Source: Micromonospora sp. WMMD961 (GTDB taxonomy: Bacteria; Actinomycetota; Actinomycetes; Mycobacteriales; Micromonosporaceae). Taken from it: a stretch of 64,000 nucleotides of DNA. The translations under genes were made by a program, and so were the position numbers. Below are positions 17,537 to 26,039 of this stretch, one piece after another. The DNA lies in contig NZ_JARUBJ010000002.1 in assembly GCF_029626145.1 (NCBI RefSeq), forward strand, positions 2,138,501 through 2,202,500. The letters are read 5' to 3'. The notes under the pieces were generated by a model. That model ran no database searches. It had not been told where the DNA came from and saw only the letters and a program-made list of their open reading frames with translations. Position 1 is the first letter of the stretch, and every line of letters starts with the position of its first letter.

Positions 17537-18865
17537 TCAGTCAGTGAAGATCGACTTCTTCTGGTTCTCGATGGACGAGACGAGCCCGCTGATGTCCTTC
17601 GGGTTCTTGATGAACTGCTGGATCGCCGGGATGATCACCGTGGAGGCGAAGTCCGGCCGGGTGTCCCGGTCGAGGAACTGGGCGATCTCGGTGGCCGACC
17701 CGACCAGCTCGGCTGCCTTCTTCTGCAGCGCGGTGTAGCCGCCGACGTCCGCGCCGCTGTTGGCGACGAGGACGGCCGGGTCGTTCTTGAGGTTGATGTC
17801 CGCTGCGGCCTTGCCACCGAAGTACTCCAGCAGCTTGCGCGCGTTGTCCTCGTTCTTGGGCTTGCGGGCCATCATGTAGCCGTCGATCGGGGCGTCCAAC
17901 GCCTTGGCGCCGATGGCCGGGTCAATCTCGGGGAAGGTGAAGAAGTCGAGGTCGTCCTGCTCGTCGTTGCTGAACTGCTGGCCGACGAAGAGGCCGAGCA
18001 GGTACATGCCGCTCTTCTTCTGCTGCAACGACTGCGCGGCCTCCTGCCAGGTGCGCCCGAGGCTGTCCGGCTGGTGCAGCGGGAGCAGGCCGGCCCAGGT
18101 GTCGAAGACCTTCTTGACCTTGTCGGAGGTCCAGGCCTCCTTGCCGGCCATCAGGTCGATGTGGAACTGGTAGCCGTTGATCCGCAGGTTGAGGATGTCG
18201 AACGTGCCCATCGCCGGCCAGCCGTCCTTGTCGGCGAAGGCGATCGGGGTGAGTCCGTCGTTCTTCATCTGCGCGCCGAGGGCGGTGAACTGGTCCAGGG
18301 TGGTGGGCACCTGGTAGCCGTACTGCTGCCAGACCGACTTGCGGTAGAAGACCGCCCACGGGTAGTACGTCGCCGGGACGAAGTACTGCTTGCCGTCGTC
18401 GCCGGTGGATGCCTTCTTGAAGGCGTCGGAGTAGCCGGAGAGCTTGCCCCACACGTCGCTGATGTCGCCGGCCAGGCCCTTCTGGGCGAAGAAGCGCATC
18501 CGGTAGCCGGCGAACCAGGTGAACACGTCGTCCGGCTTGCCCTGCAGGTAGTTGTTGATGTTCTCCTGGAACGTGTTGTGGTCGACCGTGTTGATGGCGA
18601 CCTGGACCCCGGACGAGGTCTTGAACCCGTCGGTGACCTTGACCAGGACGTCCTTGGGCTTCGGGTCGGACTGGTTCGAGCCGAGCGACACGTCCTTCGT
18701 GGACCCGCCGGAGCCGGAGTCGTCGCCGCAGCCGGCGAGCAGACCGGTGCCGAGCAGGGCTCCGGTGCCGGCCGCGCCGGCCAGCAGCGAGCGTCGGTTG
18801 ATGCCGGCAACGGAGGGCGGTACGAGCCGAGCCAGGTACTCGGCCTGGGATTGGGGACGGGACAT
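17537..18865 (-). CDS. Sugar ABC transporter substrate-binding lipoprotein
   Basis: The 442-residue protein is a family 1 (cluster B) extracellular solute-binding protein. Its N-terminus carries a twin arginine (INRRSLLAGAAG) and a lipobox ending LLAGC at about residue 45, so it is probably exported by Tat or Sec and lipid-anchored outside. GGAGG lies before ATG 18865. It is the first gene of the operon leading to two permeases and the alpha-galactosidase, and should bind galactosides. The exact sugar is not readable from sequence. Confidence 0.9.
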   Translation of the reverse strand: MSRPQSQAEYLARLVPPSVAGINRRSLLAGAAGTGALLGTGLLAGCGDDSGSGGSTKDVSLGSNQSDPKPKDVLVKVTDGFKTSSGVQVAINTVDHNTFQENINNYLQGKPDDVFTWFAGYRMRFFAQKGLAGDISDVWGKLSGYSDAFKKASTGDDGKQYFVPATYYPWAVFYRKSVWQQYGYQVPTTLDQFTALGAQMKNDGLTPIAFADKDGWPAMGTFDILNLRINGYQFHIDLMAGKEAWTSDKVKKVFDTWAGLLPLHQPDSLGRTWQEAAQSLQQKKSGMYLLGLFVGQQFSNDEQDDLDFFTFPEIDPAIGAKALDAPIDGYMMARKPKNEDNARKLLEYFGGKAAADINLKNDPAVLVANSGADVGGYTALQKKAAELVGSATEIAQFLDRDTRPDFASTVIIPAIQQFIKNPKDISGLVSSIENQKKSIFTD

Positions 18866-19098
18866 CTGTGCCTCCTGCGGATGAAGAGGGGCTAGTCCAA
18901 GGGCCATCAGAGGGTGGTGAAGGCGAATCCGTCGTCGTGATCACACATCGGGATCCACCGAGAATCCACATTGGCAAACACGAACGGCCATTGGGGCATC
19001 AAGCTACCCGTCCGCAGGCCGCTGTCAAGAGGGATGTTCGCCTCTGATAACCCAGTCGTGACACGGCTGTTACGAGGTAAACGTTGGAAAGAAAGTCG
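18866..19098. promoter_or_regulatory. Divergent control region of the galactoside locus
   Basis: This gap must hold promoters for the transporter operon (left) and the beta-galactosidase (right). Visible dyads are GTGATCAC at 18936-18943 and the imperfect GTGACACGGCTGTTAC at 19058-19073. Either may bind the DeoR-type regulator encoded after the beta-galactosidase, which is an inference. No clear -35/-10 pair stands out. Confidence 0.35.
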
Positions 19099-21141
19099 AT
19101 GTTGGAACCTGTTGACTTGCGTGCTCGACCGGGTGCACCCTCAGCTGTCATGCGACGATGGCACGGCGACAGCATCTCCTTCGGCGGCGACTACAACCCC
19201 GAGCAGTGGCCCGAGCAGACCTGGTCGGAAGACGTCGAGTTGATGCGCCGGGCCGGGGTCAACCTGGTCTCCGTCGGCATCTTCTCCTGGGCGCTGCTGG
19301 AGCCCACGCCGGGCCGGTTCGAGTTCGGTTGGCTGGACCGGGCGCTGGACCTGCTGCACGACGGCGGCATCCAGGTCGACCTGGCCACCGCCACCGCCAG
19401 CCCACCGCCCTGGCTGGCCCGCGCACACCCGGAGACCCTGCCCCGCCGCGCCGACGGCGCGATCCTCTGGCCGGGCGGACGACAGGCGTACTGCCCCAGC
19501 TCGCCGGTGTTCCGGGAGCGGTCGCTGGCGCTGGTGCGGGCGGTCGCCGGCCGGTACGCCGAGCACCCGGCCGTGGTGATGTGGCACGTCTCCAACGAGT
19601 TGGGCTGCCACAACGTGCACTGCTACTGCGACGTCAGCGCCGAGGCGTTCCGTGGTTGGCTGCGGGAGCGTTACGGCGACCTGGACCGGCTCAACGACGC
19701 CTGGGGCACCGCGTTCTGGAGCCAGCGCTACGGCGACTGGGCCGAGATCAACCCGCCGCGCGCCGCGCCGACCTTCGCCAACCCCACCCAGCAGTTGGAC
19801 TTCCTGCGCTTCTCCTCCGACGAGCAGCGCGCCCTGCTGCGCGCCGAGCGCGAGCTGCTGAAGACGATGGTCCGCCAGCCGATCACCACGAACTTCATGA
19901 TCGGCCTGGGCGTCAAGCACATGGACTACCACTCCTGGGCGTCCGACGTGGACCTCGTCTCCAACGACCACTACCTCACCGCAGCCGACCCGCAGGCGCA
20001 CCTCGGGCTGGCGCTCGCCGCCGACCACACCCGCGGCGTCGCCGGCGGTGCGCCGTGGTTGCTCATGGAGCACTCCACCAGCGCGGTCAACTGGCAGCCG
20101 CGCAACGTGGCCAAGCTGCCCGGGCAACTGCGCCGCAACAGCCTGGCGCACGTCGCCCGGGGCGCGGACGGGGTGCTGTTCTTCCAGTGGCGGGCCTCCC
20201 GGGCCGGCGCCGAGAAGTTCCACTCCGCGCTGGTGCCGCACGCCGGGCCGGACACCAAGGTGTTCCGCGAGGTCTGTCAGCTCGGCGCGGACCTCAAGGC
20301 CCTCGCTGAGGTACGCGGCAGTCGGGTCGACGCCGACGTGGCGATCCTGTTCGACTGGGAGGCGTGGTGGGGGGTCGAGTTGGATTCGCACCCCAGCGTC
20401 GACGTCACCTACGCCGACCGGTTGAACGCCCTGTACGGCGCGCTCTGGCGGGCCGGCGTGACGGCCGACGTCGTCCACCCGTCGGCCGACCTCAGCGGTT
20501 ACCGGCTGGTCCTGGTGCCCACCCTCTACCTGGTCCGGGACGCCGACGTGGAGGCCCTGCACCGCTGGGTCGAGGGCGGTGGCACCGCGGCCGTCACCTA
20601 CTTCAGCGGCATCGTGGACGCCAACGACCACATCCGGCTGGGCGGCTACCCCGGCGCGTTCCGTGAGCTGCTCGGCGTACGGACCGAAGAGTTCTTCCCG
20701 CTGCGCGAGGGCGAACAGGTCCGACTGGACGACGGGAGCACCGCCGACGTGTGGACCGAGTGGCTGCACGCCGAGGGCGCGCAGGTGCTCGCGTCGTACA
20801 CCGATGGGCCGTTGCCGGGTGTGCCGGCGCTGACCCGGCACCGGGTCGGCGACGGCGCCGCCTGGTACGTCGGCACCCGCCTGGACGAGCCGGCCACCGA
20901 CCGGCTGGTCGCCCGGCTCGTCGACGAGGCCGGAGTCCGCCCGGCCGCGCCGGCACCGACGGGCGTGGAGGTGGTACGCCGCCGTGACGGCGACCGCACC
21001 TGGCTGTTCGCGATCAACCACACCGACGCCGAGGTACGGCTACCGGTGCACGGCGTCGAGTTGTTGACTGGCGCACCGTGTGCCGGTGAGCTGACGGTGC
21101 CCGCCGGTGAGGTGGCTGTCATCCGTGAGGATCGGGCCTGA
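19099..21141 (+). CDS. GH42 beta-galactosidase
   Basis: The 680-residue protein matches GH42: GGDYNPEQWPE near the start, acid/base E167 in WHVSNELGCH, nucleophile E324 in WLLMEHST, a trimerisation domain and a C-terminal beta domain. A cysteine group around HNVHCYCD resembles the metal-binding site of the family. There is no signal peptide, so it cleaves beta-galactosides inside the cell. ATG 19099 has AAAGAAAG upstream, and TTG 19084 is an alternative. It is divergent from the transporter operon and directly followed by the regulator. Confidence 0.92.
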   Translation: MLEPVDLRARPGAPSAVMRRWHGDSISFGGDYNPEQWPEQTWSEDVELMRRAGVNLVSVGIFSWALLEPTPGRFEFGWLDRALDLLHDGGIQVDLATATASPPPWLARAHPETLPRRADGAILWPGGRQAYCPSSPVFRERSLALVRAVAGRYAEHPAVVMWHVSNELGCHNVHCYCDVSAEAFRGWLRERYGDLDRLNDAWGTAFWSQRYGDWAEINPPRAAPTFANPTQQLDFLRFSSDEQRALLRAERELLKTMVRQPITTNFMIGLGVKHMDYHSWASDVDLVSNDHYLTAADPQAHLGLALAADHTRGVAGGAPWLLMEHSTSAVNWQPRNVAKLPGQLRRNSLAHVARGADGVLFFQWRASRAGAEKFHSALVPHAGPDTKVFREVCQLGADLKALAEVRGSRVDADVAILFDWEAWWGVELDSHPSVDVTYADRLNALYGALWRAGVTADVVHPSADLSGYRLVLVPTLYLVRDADVEALHRWVEGGGTAAVTYFSGIVDANDHIRLGGYPGAFRELLGVRTEEFFPLREGEQVRLDDGSTADVWTEWLHAEGAQVLASYTDGPLPGVPALTRHRVGDGAAWYVGTRLDEPATDRLVARLVDEAGVRPAAPAPTGVEVVRRRDGDRTWLFAINHTDAEVRLPVHGVELLTGAPCAGELTVPAGEVAVIREDRA

Positions 21142-21178
21142 TCCGCACGACGGGCACGGCGTGAAGGAGGTTCCCCAG

Positions 21179-21955
21179 ATGCTCGCCCAGCAGCGGCAGA
21201 CCGCCATCCTCGATCTGATCCGCCAGCGTGGCGGTGTGCGGGTGAGTCACCTGGTCAGCCGGTTCGGCGTGTCCGACATGACCATCCGGCGTGACCTGGA
21301 GGTGCTCGCCGAGCGCGGCCTGGTGGACAAGGTGCACGGCGGCGCGACGCTCGCCGGGCCGGGTTCGGCCGAGGAGCCTGGTTTCGCGGCGAAGTCGATC
21401 CGGCAGCAGGTGGAGAAGCGGGCCATCGCCGAGCGGGCCGCGCTGATGGTGGAGCCGGGGATGGCGATCGCCCTGTCCGCCGGCACCACCACCGCCGCGC
21501 TGGCGACGCTGCTCTCCGACGTACGCGGGCTGACCGTGGTGACGAACTCGATCCCGGTGGCCGACGCGCTCTACCAGAACCCGCGTGCCGACCAGACCGT
21601 CGTGTTGACCGGCGGCATCCGCACCCCGTCGGACGCGTTGACCGGGCCGGTCGCCGAGGCGGCGATCAGCGCACTCAACGTCGACCTGCTCTTCCTCGGC
21701 GTGCACGGGCTCAGCCCGCGCACCGGTTTCACCACCCCGAACCTGCTGGAGGCCGGCGTCAACCGGTGCCTGATCGGCGCCGCCCGGCGGCTCGTGGTGC
21801 TCGCCGACCACACCAAGTGGGAGACCATCGGCATCGCCACCATCGCCCCGTTGGAAGCCGCCGACGTCCTGATCACCGACGCCGGGCTGCCCGCCGAAGC
21901 CCGCACCACGATCGGCGAACAGGTCGGCGAGCTGGTCGTCGTGGAACCCGACTGA
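21179..21955 (+). CDS. DeoR/GlpR-family transcriptional regulator
   Basis: The 258-residue protein has the DeoR helix-turn-helix (VSHLVSRFGVSDMTIRRDLEVLAERG) condensed at residues 20-50, and the sugar-phosphate-sensing DeoRC domain with SAGTTTAALATLL. AAGGAGG precedes ATG 21179 at an ideal distance. It follows the beta-galactosidase by 37 bases and is likely the locus repressor, released by a phosphorylated sugar. That link is inferred from position. Confidence 0.92.
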   Translation: MLAQQRQTAILDLIRQRGGVRVSHLVSRFGVSDMTIRRDLEVLAERGLVDKVHGGATLAGPGSAEEPGFAAKSIRQQVEKRAIAERAALMVEPGMAIALSAGTTTAALATLLSDVRGLTVVTNSIPVADALYQNPRADQTVVLTGGIRTPSDALTGPVAEAAISALNVDLLFLGVHGLSPRTGFTTPNLLEAGVNRCLIGAARRLVVLADHTKWETIGIATIAPLEAADVLITDAGLPAEARTTIGEQVGELVVVEPD

Positions 21956-21982
21956 CCGCACTCCCGCGCCTGTGCGTTTGCG

Positions 21983-22055
21983 TCGATCATGGAGTTGTGG
22001 TGCCCGAAAGGGGAGGCCTTTTGGACTTTGTCCAGCACCACAACTCCATGATCGA
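21983..22055. repeat. 21-bp stem palindrome, GATCATGG family
   Basis: TCGATCATGGAGTTGTGGTGC (split here as 21983-22003) pairs perfectly with its complement at 22035-22055 around a 31-base loop. A sister element with the same outer sequence is at 30291-30347. The position just after a gene end suggests transcription termination, while the conserved outer sequence suggests a dispersed repeat family. Confidence 0.8.
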
Positions 22056-22173
22056 TCTGGGATGGTCGACAGGGGTGCTGCTGGCCGCGCCCGTCTGGTT
22101 GATCACCGCGACGGTCTACGCACGGAGGCCGGCGCCGAGCGCGCCGGCCGAGTCGAGCGCCCCGCCCGCCTGA
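22048..22173 (+). CDS. Possible small membrane peptide (41 aa)
   Basis: An ATG inside the right arm of the palindrome opens a 41-residue frame with one hydrophobic helix (VLLAAPVWLITATVYARR) and a Pro/Ala tail. The membrane-like pattern is suggestive, but the frame has no ribosome site and overlaps a repeat. Confidence 0.3.
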   Translation: MIDLGWSTGVLLAAPVWLITATVYARRPAPSAPAESSAPPA

Positions 22174-22216
22174 CAGCAGCCGGCCACTCGCCTTTCGGCC
22201 ACCACCTCTACCGGCG

Positions 22217-22747
22217 CTAGTGGTCGTTCAGCATGAACAGGAGCGTTCGATGCTCCAGATCCAGGAACACCACCCGCCACCGTGTCGACGGCGCTGTCTC
22301 GTTGTAGATCTCGCTGTGCAGCCAACGGGGCCTGGTCGGGAGGAACGGCACGAGGTCCGGTCGCACGTCCGTCGGCGTGTGTGAGTGGAGCAGTTCGGCC
22401 GGGTCGATGGAGGCGAACGGAACGAAGTCGAACTGCTCGGCCAACCTGTGCGCGTCCTCGGGACGCAGAACGATGACGCCCTGGTATTCCCAGTCCGTCG
22501 GGCCCGGAACCCGTGAGCACGGATTGCCCAACGCGCGCGCCTGCCAATGGATCTCCGAATACTCACCGACGAACGGAAGCTCCTCCGGCGACTCCCAGCG
22601 ACTGACCCGTACCTTCGCCTCGTCGGCCTGCCGTTGCTCCCGGCAGCCACGCGTCTCGTCCACGGCAGCCGTGTCGCATCCGAGCACCATCAGCAGCACG
22701 ACTGCCGCAGCGAGCGCGGCCGCACGTGCCCGATTCCCCGTCTTCAT
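22217..22747 (-). CDS. Lipoprotein of unknown function
   Basis: The 176-residue product has a basic head, a hydrophobic segment and a lipobox (LMVLGC at about residue 24), so it should be anchored outside the membrane. The mature part includes three more cysteines and a tryptophan-containing C-terminal beta pattern (RWRVVFLDLEHRTLLFML). No family is recognised. It ends 40 bases after the small membrane-peptide frame on the other strand and is monocistronic as far as can be seen. Confidence 0.75.
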   Translation of the reverse strand: MKTGNRARAAALAAAVVLLMVLGCDTAAVDETRGCREQRQADEAKVRVSRWESPEELPFVGEYSEIHWQARALGNPCSRVPGPTDWEYQGVIVLRPEDAHRLAEQFDFVPFASIDPAELLHSHTPTDVRPDLVPFLPTRPRWLHSEIYNETAPSTRWRVVFLDLEHRTLLFMLNDH

Positions 22748-22770
22748 CGTCTACGAGGGTAGATGTCGAT

Positions 22771-23109
22771 CTAGGGGTCGTCGACAGGCGAGCAGGCGTC
22801 GTCGTGGTCGGCCTGCCGCGCGCACCGGCGGCGGTCGGGCATGACCCGGTCGCAGAAAACCCAATGTCGTACGTGCTGCGCGTCCTCGGCCGAGACGGTG
22901 CTACCGCCGACGTCGACCTGCGGCATCGAGGCCAGCTCGCGAGCGAGCGTCCGGGCCAGGTCCAAGGCCCCGGCCAGGTCGGCGACCACCACCGGCAGAT
23001 GAATCACGTACCGGGGCGTCGGCTCCACCATTTCGGTGTACGCCTCGACGGCGAAGCGCGGCAGCGGCGTGAAGAGCCCGCTGTACTGGTGCTCCCAGCC
23101 CGGGCTCAT
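22771..23109 (-). CDS. Hypothetical protein, partner of DivIVA-domain gene
   Basis: The 112-residue product starts MSPGWEHQYSGLFTPLPRF and ends with a cysteine- and histidine-containing tail (CDRVMPDRRRCARQADHDDAC) typical of short actinobacterial accessory proteins. No known domain is recognised. Its ATG overlaps the stop of the DivIVA-domain gene by 4 bases, so the two are co-translated and may act together. Confidence 0.7.
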   Translation of the reverse strand: MSPGWEHQYSGLFTPLPRFAVEAYTEMVEPTPRYVIHLPVVVADLAGALDLARTLARELASMPQVDVGGSTVSAEDAQHVRHWVFCDRVMPDRRRCARQADHDDACSPVDDP

Positions 23110-23363
23110 GCCTGACGCCGGTCGGACCAGGCGCTCTGCCAGTCGCGTAGCGCCCGCTTGATCCGCGCGTTCTCCTCGCCGAGCCGAGCGACATCGTGAT
23201 GCAGCGTCGCCAGTTCCAACGCGACGCGGTGCAGAAACCGCCGTACCTCCCGGGGGTCGAGACCCCGGCGGCCGAAGCCGACAGTGGAGAACTGCCGGTC
23301 GCGCACCTGACTCGGGTGCAGCCGCGCCAGCCGCGTGCCGTCGTAGAGCGTGCCTCGGGTCAT
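23106..23363 (-). CDS. Short DivIVA-domain protein
   Basis: The 85-residue product matches the N-terminal DivIVA domain: FSTVGFGRRGLDPREVRRFL followed by a coiled-coil (LATLHHDVARLGEENARIKRAL, residues about 52-73). Full DivIVA/Wag31 is much longer and marks growing poles. This truncated form lacks the long coiled-coil and may be a regulatory or adaptor derivative. It is co-translated with the 112-residue protein downstream. Confidence 0.82.
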   Translation of the reverse strand: MTRGTLYDGTRLARLHPSQVRDRQFSTVGFGRRGLDPREVRRFLHRVALELATLHHDVARLGEENARIKRALRDWQSAWSDRRQA

Positions 23364-23694
23364 TCGTCACCTCGCGCGTCGTGAATCGGCGGGCGGGTCA
23401 GGGTCGCGGGAGCGCCCTTTCCCGTGGTAGTTATTCGTCAAGTCGGTTCGGAGCCGGGAATCGCACATCCCGACGCTCCAGTTGAGACCCGACGAGAGCC
23501 GGTATGCGACTGCCACTCGCGAAGCCGTCTCTCGTCACCTTCTCGGCTGTTGGCACAGCCGCGGTTGCCGTGTTAGCACCGGGCGTCCCCGGGGGCCGGC
23601 GATCACCCTCACCCGCAGGCCACGTTTCCAGTGGCTTCGGCATTGGTGCAACGACACCAACAGATTCCCTGACGGGATACTCCGAGAGGTGGTC

Positions 23695-24567
23695 ATGGTC
23701 GCGAACAGGGAGCCGTTCGTCCGTACGCTTCGAGCTCAGTGGCTGGGCCAGCAGATGCGCGAGCTGCGCGAGCAGCGTGGGCTGACCCTCAAGTACGTCG
23801 CCCAGTACCTTGAGCGTGACTTCTCGTCGCTGGCCCGTTACGAGAGGGCAGAGTGGCCGTTCCGGCGGGATCTGGTCATCGCGTTACTCGACCTCTACGG
23901 CGTCTATGACGAGGGCGAGCGGGAGCGGATGATCCAGCTCGCCCAGGATGCCTGGCGCGTGGACCGCTGGGACAGCGGCTTCGACAAGACGATCTACGAC
24001 ACCTCGTTCATCGACTTCCCCTGGCTGGAGTCGAGAGCTGAACAGGTCTGCACCTATGCGTCACTGCTGATACCCGGCCTGCTTCAGACGCGTGACTACG
24101 CCGAGGCGGTCATCAGAAACGCGGAGCCAAGTTCAGCCGGCGAGGTGGAAATCCGAAGGTGGGTTCAACTACGGATCGACCGGCAGCGGCTCCTGGACGG
24201 GCCGTCACCGACCAGGCTGGCCGTCATCATCGAGGAGTCGGCGTTACGGCGGCCGGTGATGAGCAGGAGCGTGATGGCCGCGCAACTGAGCCACCTGGCG
24301 AGGTCGACGGCGAGACCAACGATCGAGATCCGCATCGTCCCACTGACCCTCGGGCTGCACGCCGGGTTGGACGGGACGTTCTGGCTCTTCAAAATGCCAG
24401 CTCCGTATCCCGATGTAGCCCATGCCGAAACGCTCGGTGGGCGCCTGTTCCTCGAATCGGGCAATGCTTTGCGATACGTCCGCGCGTACGATCGCCTGAG
24501 GGAGGCCGCACTCAGCGTGAGCGAGTCGGCGAAGCTGATAACAGCACTCGCGGAGGAGCTGTCATGA
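23695..24567 (+). CDS. Scr1-family XRE regulator (DUF5753), antitoxin-like
   Basis: The 290-residue protein has an N-terminal Cro/C1 helix-turn-helix (MRELREQRGLTLKYVAQYLE) and the C-terminal DUF5753 region with YASLLIPGLLQTRDYAEAVI. Such proteins are numerous in Streptomyces and Micromonospora and are usually paired with a DUF397 protein, as here. The pairing is often described as toxin-antitoxin-like, and some members control development. ATG 23695 has GAGAGG upstream, and GTG 23689 is an alternative. The stop overlaps the DUF397 start by 4 bases. Confidence 0.9.
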   Translation: MVANREPFVRTLRAQWLGQQMRELREQRGLTLKYVAQYLERDFSSLARYERAEWPFRRDLVIALLDLYGVYDEGERERMIQLAQDAWRVDRWDSGFDKTIYDTSFIDFPWLESRAEQVCTYASLLIPGLLQTRDYAEAVIRNAEPSSAGEVEIRRWVQLRIDRQRLLDGPSPTRLAVIIEESALRRPVMSRSVMAAQLSHLARSTARPTIEIRIVPLTLGLHAGLDGTFWLFKMPAPYPDVAHAETLGGRLFLESGNALRYVRAYDRLREAALSVSESAKLITALAEELS

Positions 24568-24785
24568 GCGAGTCCATGCCGAACGTGGCCTGGCACGTCA
24601 GCACCAGAAGTCCGGACAACGGCGGCAACTGTGTCGAGGCGGGGCCGGTGCTGGATGGGTCCGGTCGGGTGGCGGTACGCGACAGCAAGGATCGGGCGGC
24701 GGCCACCCTCGTCTACAGCGCCGATCGATGGACCGCGTTCGTCACCGGGGTGAAAGACGGCGTATTCGCCCGCACCCACCCCTGA
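24564..24785 (+). CDS. DUF397-domain protein
   Basis: The 73-residue product has the DUF397 pattern: WHVSTRSPDNGGNCVEAG, VAVRDSKD and the final DRWTAFVTGVKDGVF. DUF397 proteins are small partners of Scr1-type regulators. The ATG lies within the stop of the upstream gene (ATGA), so the two proteins are made in coupled amounts. Confidence 0.9.
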   Translation: MSESMPNVAWHVSTRSPDNGGNCVEAGPVLDGSGRVAVRDSKDRAAATLVYSADRWTAFVTGVKDGVFARTHP

Positions 24786-24908
24786 TCGACTCGGCTTCCT
24801 GGAAACCGGGGTGTCCCGGTCGCTCGGACACCGCAGTTCTCGGGAACCCGAGTTGATCACGGCGAGAACGGCCCAGCCGTCGATCATCTGGTGTGGCACC
24901 ATCCGGCG

Positions 24909-25976
24909 GTGAAGTCGCACGAGGTGGCGGAGTTGTTCGACCAGGCGGTGCAGCGCCTACGTGGCGTCGTCGAGTCGGGCGACTCCGACGACGGGTCCGA
25001 CCTGCTTCGTCGCGCCGCCGACTCGGGCGCGGAGGCCGTCGGGCTGGCTGTCGGCAAACTCTCGGATCCTGACCGTGTGGTTCGCGCGGCGGCCTGCGAC
25101 CTGCTCGGCGCGACGAGTAGCCGGCACATGGACCTGCGCGAAGAGGTCGCTACCGCCCTGATCCGGTTGGCGGCGCACGAGTCCGACCCCGAGGTGCACT
25201 GGTCGATCGCGCGTGCCCTCGGCGACACCTTCGACGGCCGAGCTCTGCCGACCCTGGTGGCCCTCGCGGGCAGCCCCGACGCTGACGTGCGTTTCCAGGT
25301 CGCGGTGGCGGTGCCATCGGTGCTCGACGATCCGCCGGTGGCGGCCGGCGAGGCGGTGTTGATCACCCTCTGCACCGACTCCGATCCGCAGGTTCGGGAG
25401 TGGGCCACGTTCGGCCTGGGTTTCGTGAGCACCGCCGACGGGGCAGCCGTCCGCCAGGCGCTCTGGGACCGTACCCAGGACACCCACCCTGAGGTACGCG
25501 CGGAGGGCGCGCGGGGTCTGGCGCGGCGGCGGGACCCCCGGGCGCTTCCCCTGGTACGCGACCTGCTCGCCCAGGACGAGGTCCACCCGCTCACCTTCCG
25601 GGCCGCCGCGTACCTGGGCGACCCGTCGCTGGTACCACTGCTGGACGGCTTCGATCCCGGCGTGGACGCTGTCGCCGAGGCGCTGCGCGAGTGTGACCCG
25701 CTGCTGCGCGCCCGGCGTGACGAGTCGGCGTGGTTGCTTCTGCACGCCGTCCACCGGCGTCGGTCCGACCTGGAGGTCGCGGTCTTCGGTGAACGGTGCG
25801 ACCTCGGCCTCTACCTCGACGTCACCGACGGAGCGGACCTCTCCGGCCACTGCTGGGTCGACGGGTTGCTCAGGCGGGCCGAGTACGACCCCGAGCGTGC
25901 GGCCGACCTGCTGATCGCAGACGTCACCTCGCCGATCCGGCGCGCTTCACAGCCATCTCACAGGGGTGCTGGATAG
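24909..25976 (+). CDS. HEAT-repeat protein
   Basis: The 355-residue product is a chain of HEAT/PBS-lyase-like helical repeats (for example DPDRVVRAAACDLLGA-type units from about residue 50 to 260). Such solenoids bind proteins. There is no catalytic motif. The start may instead be GTG 24891 (six residues longer), and neither has a clear ribosome site. It precedes the Spo0M gene by 63 bases on the same strand, which may be coincidental. Confidence 0.8.
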   Translation: MKSHEVAELFDQAVQRLRGVVESGDSDDGSDLLRRAADSGAEAVGLAVGKLSDPDRVVRAAACDLLGATSSRHMDLREEVATALIRLAAHESDPEVHWSIARALGDTFDGRALPTLVALAGSPDADVRFQVAVAVPSVLDDPPVAAGEAVLITLCTDSDPQVREWATFGLGFVSTADGAAVRQALWDRTQDTHPEVRAEGARGLARRRDPRALPLVRDLLAQDEVHPLTFRAAAYLGDPSLVPLLDGFDPGVDAVAEALRECDPLLRARRDESAWLLLHAVHRRRSDLEVAVFGERCDLGLYLDVTDGADLSGHCWVDGLLRRAEYDPERAADLLIADVTSPIRRASQPSHRGAG

Positions 25977-26039
25977 GGTGCGCGGTGAGTGAACGTCCGA
26001 CTCCATCCTGGATCGGTCGGCTGTCGCACAGGAGTTCCG

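Noticed and set aside
23482..23694. Longer N-terminus for the Scr1-type regulator
   Set aside because: The upstream in-frame residues are basic, Trp/Cys-rich and lack pattern. The HTH domain starts just after ATG 23695, which has a ribosome site.
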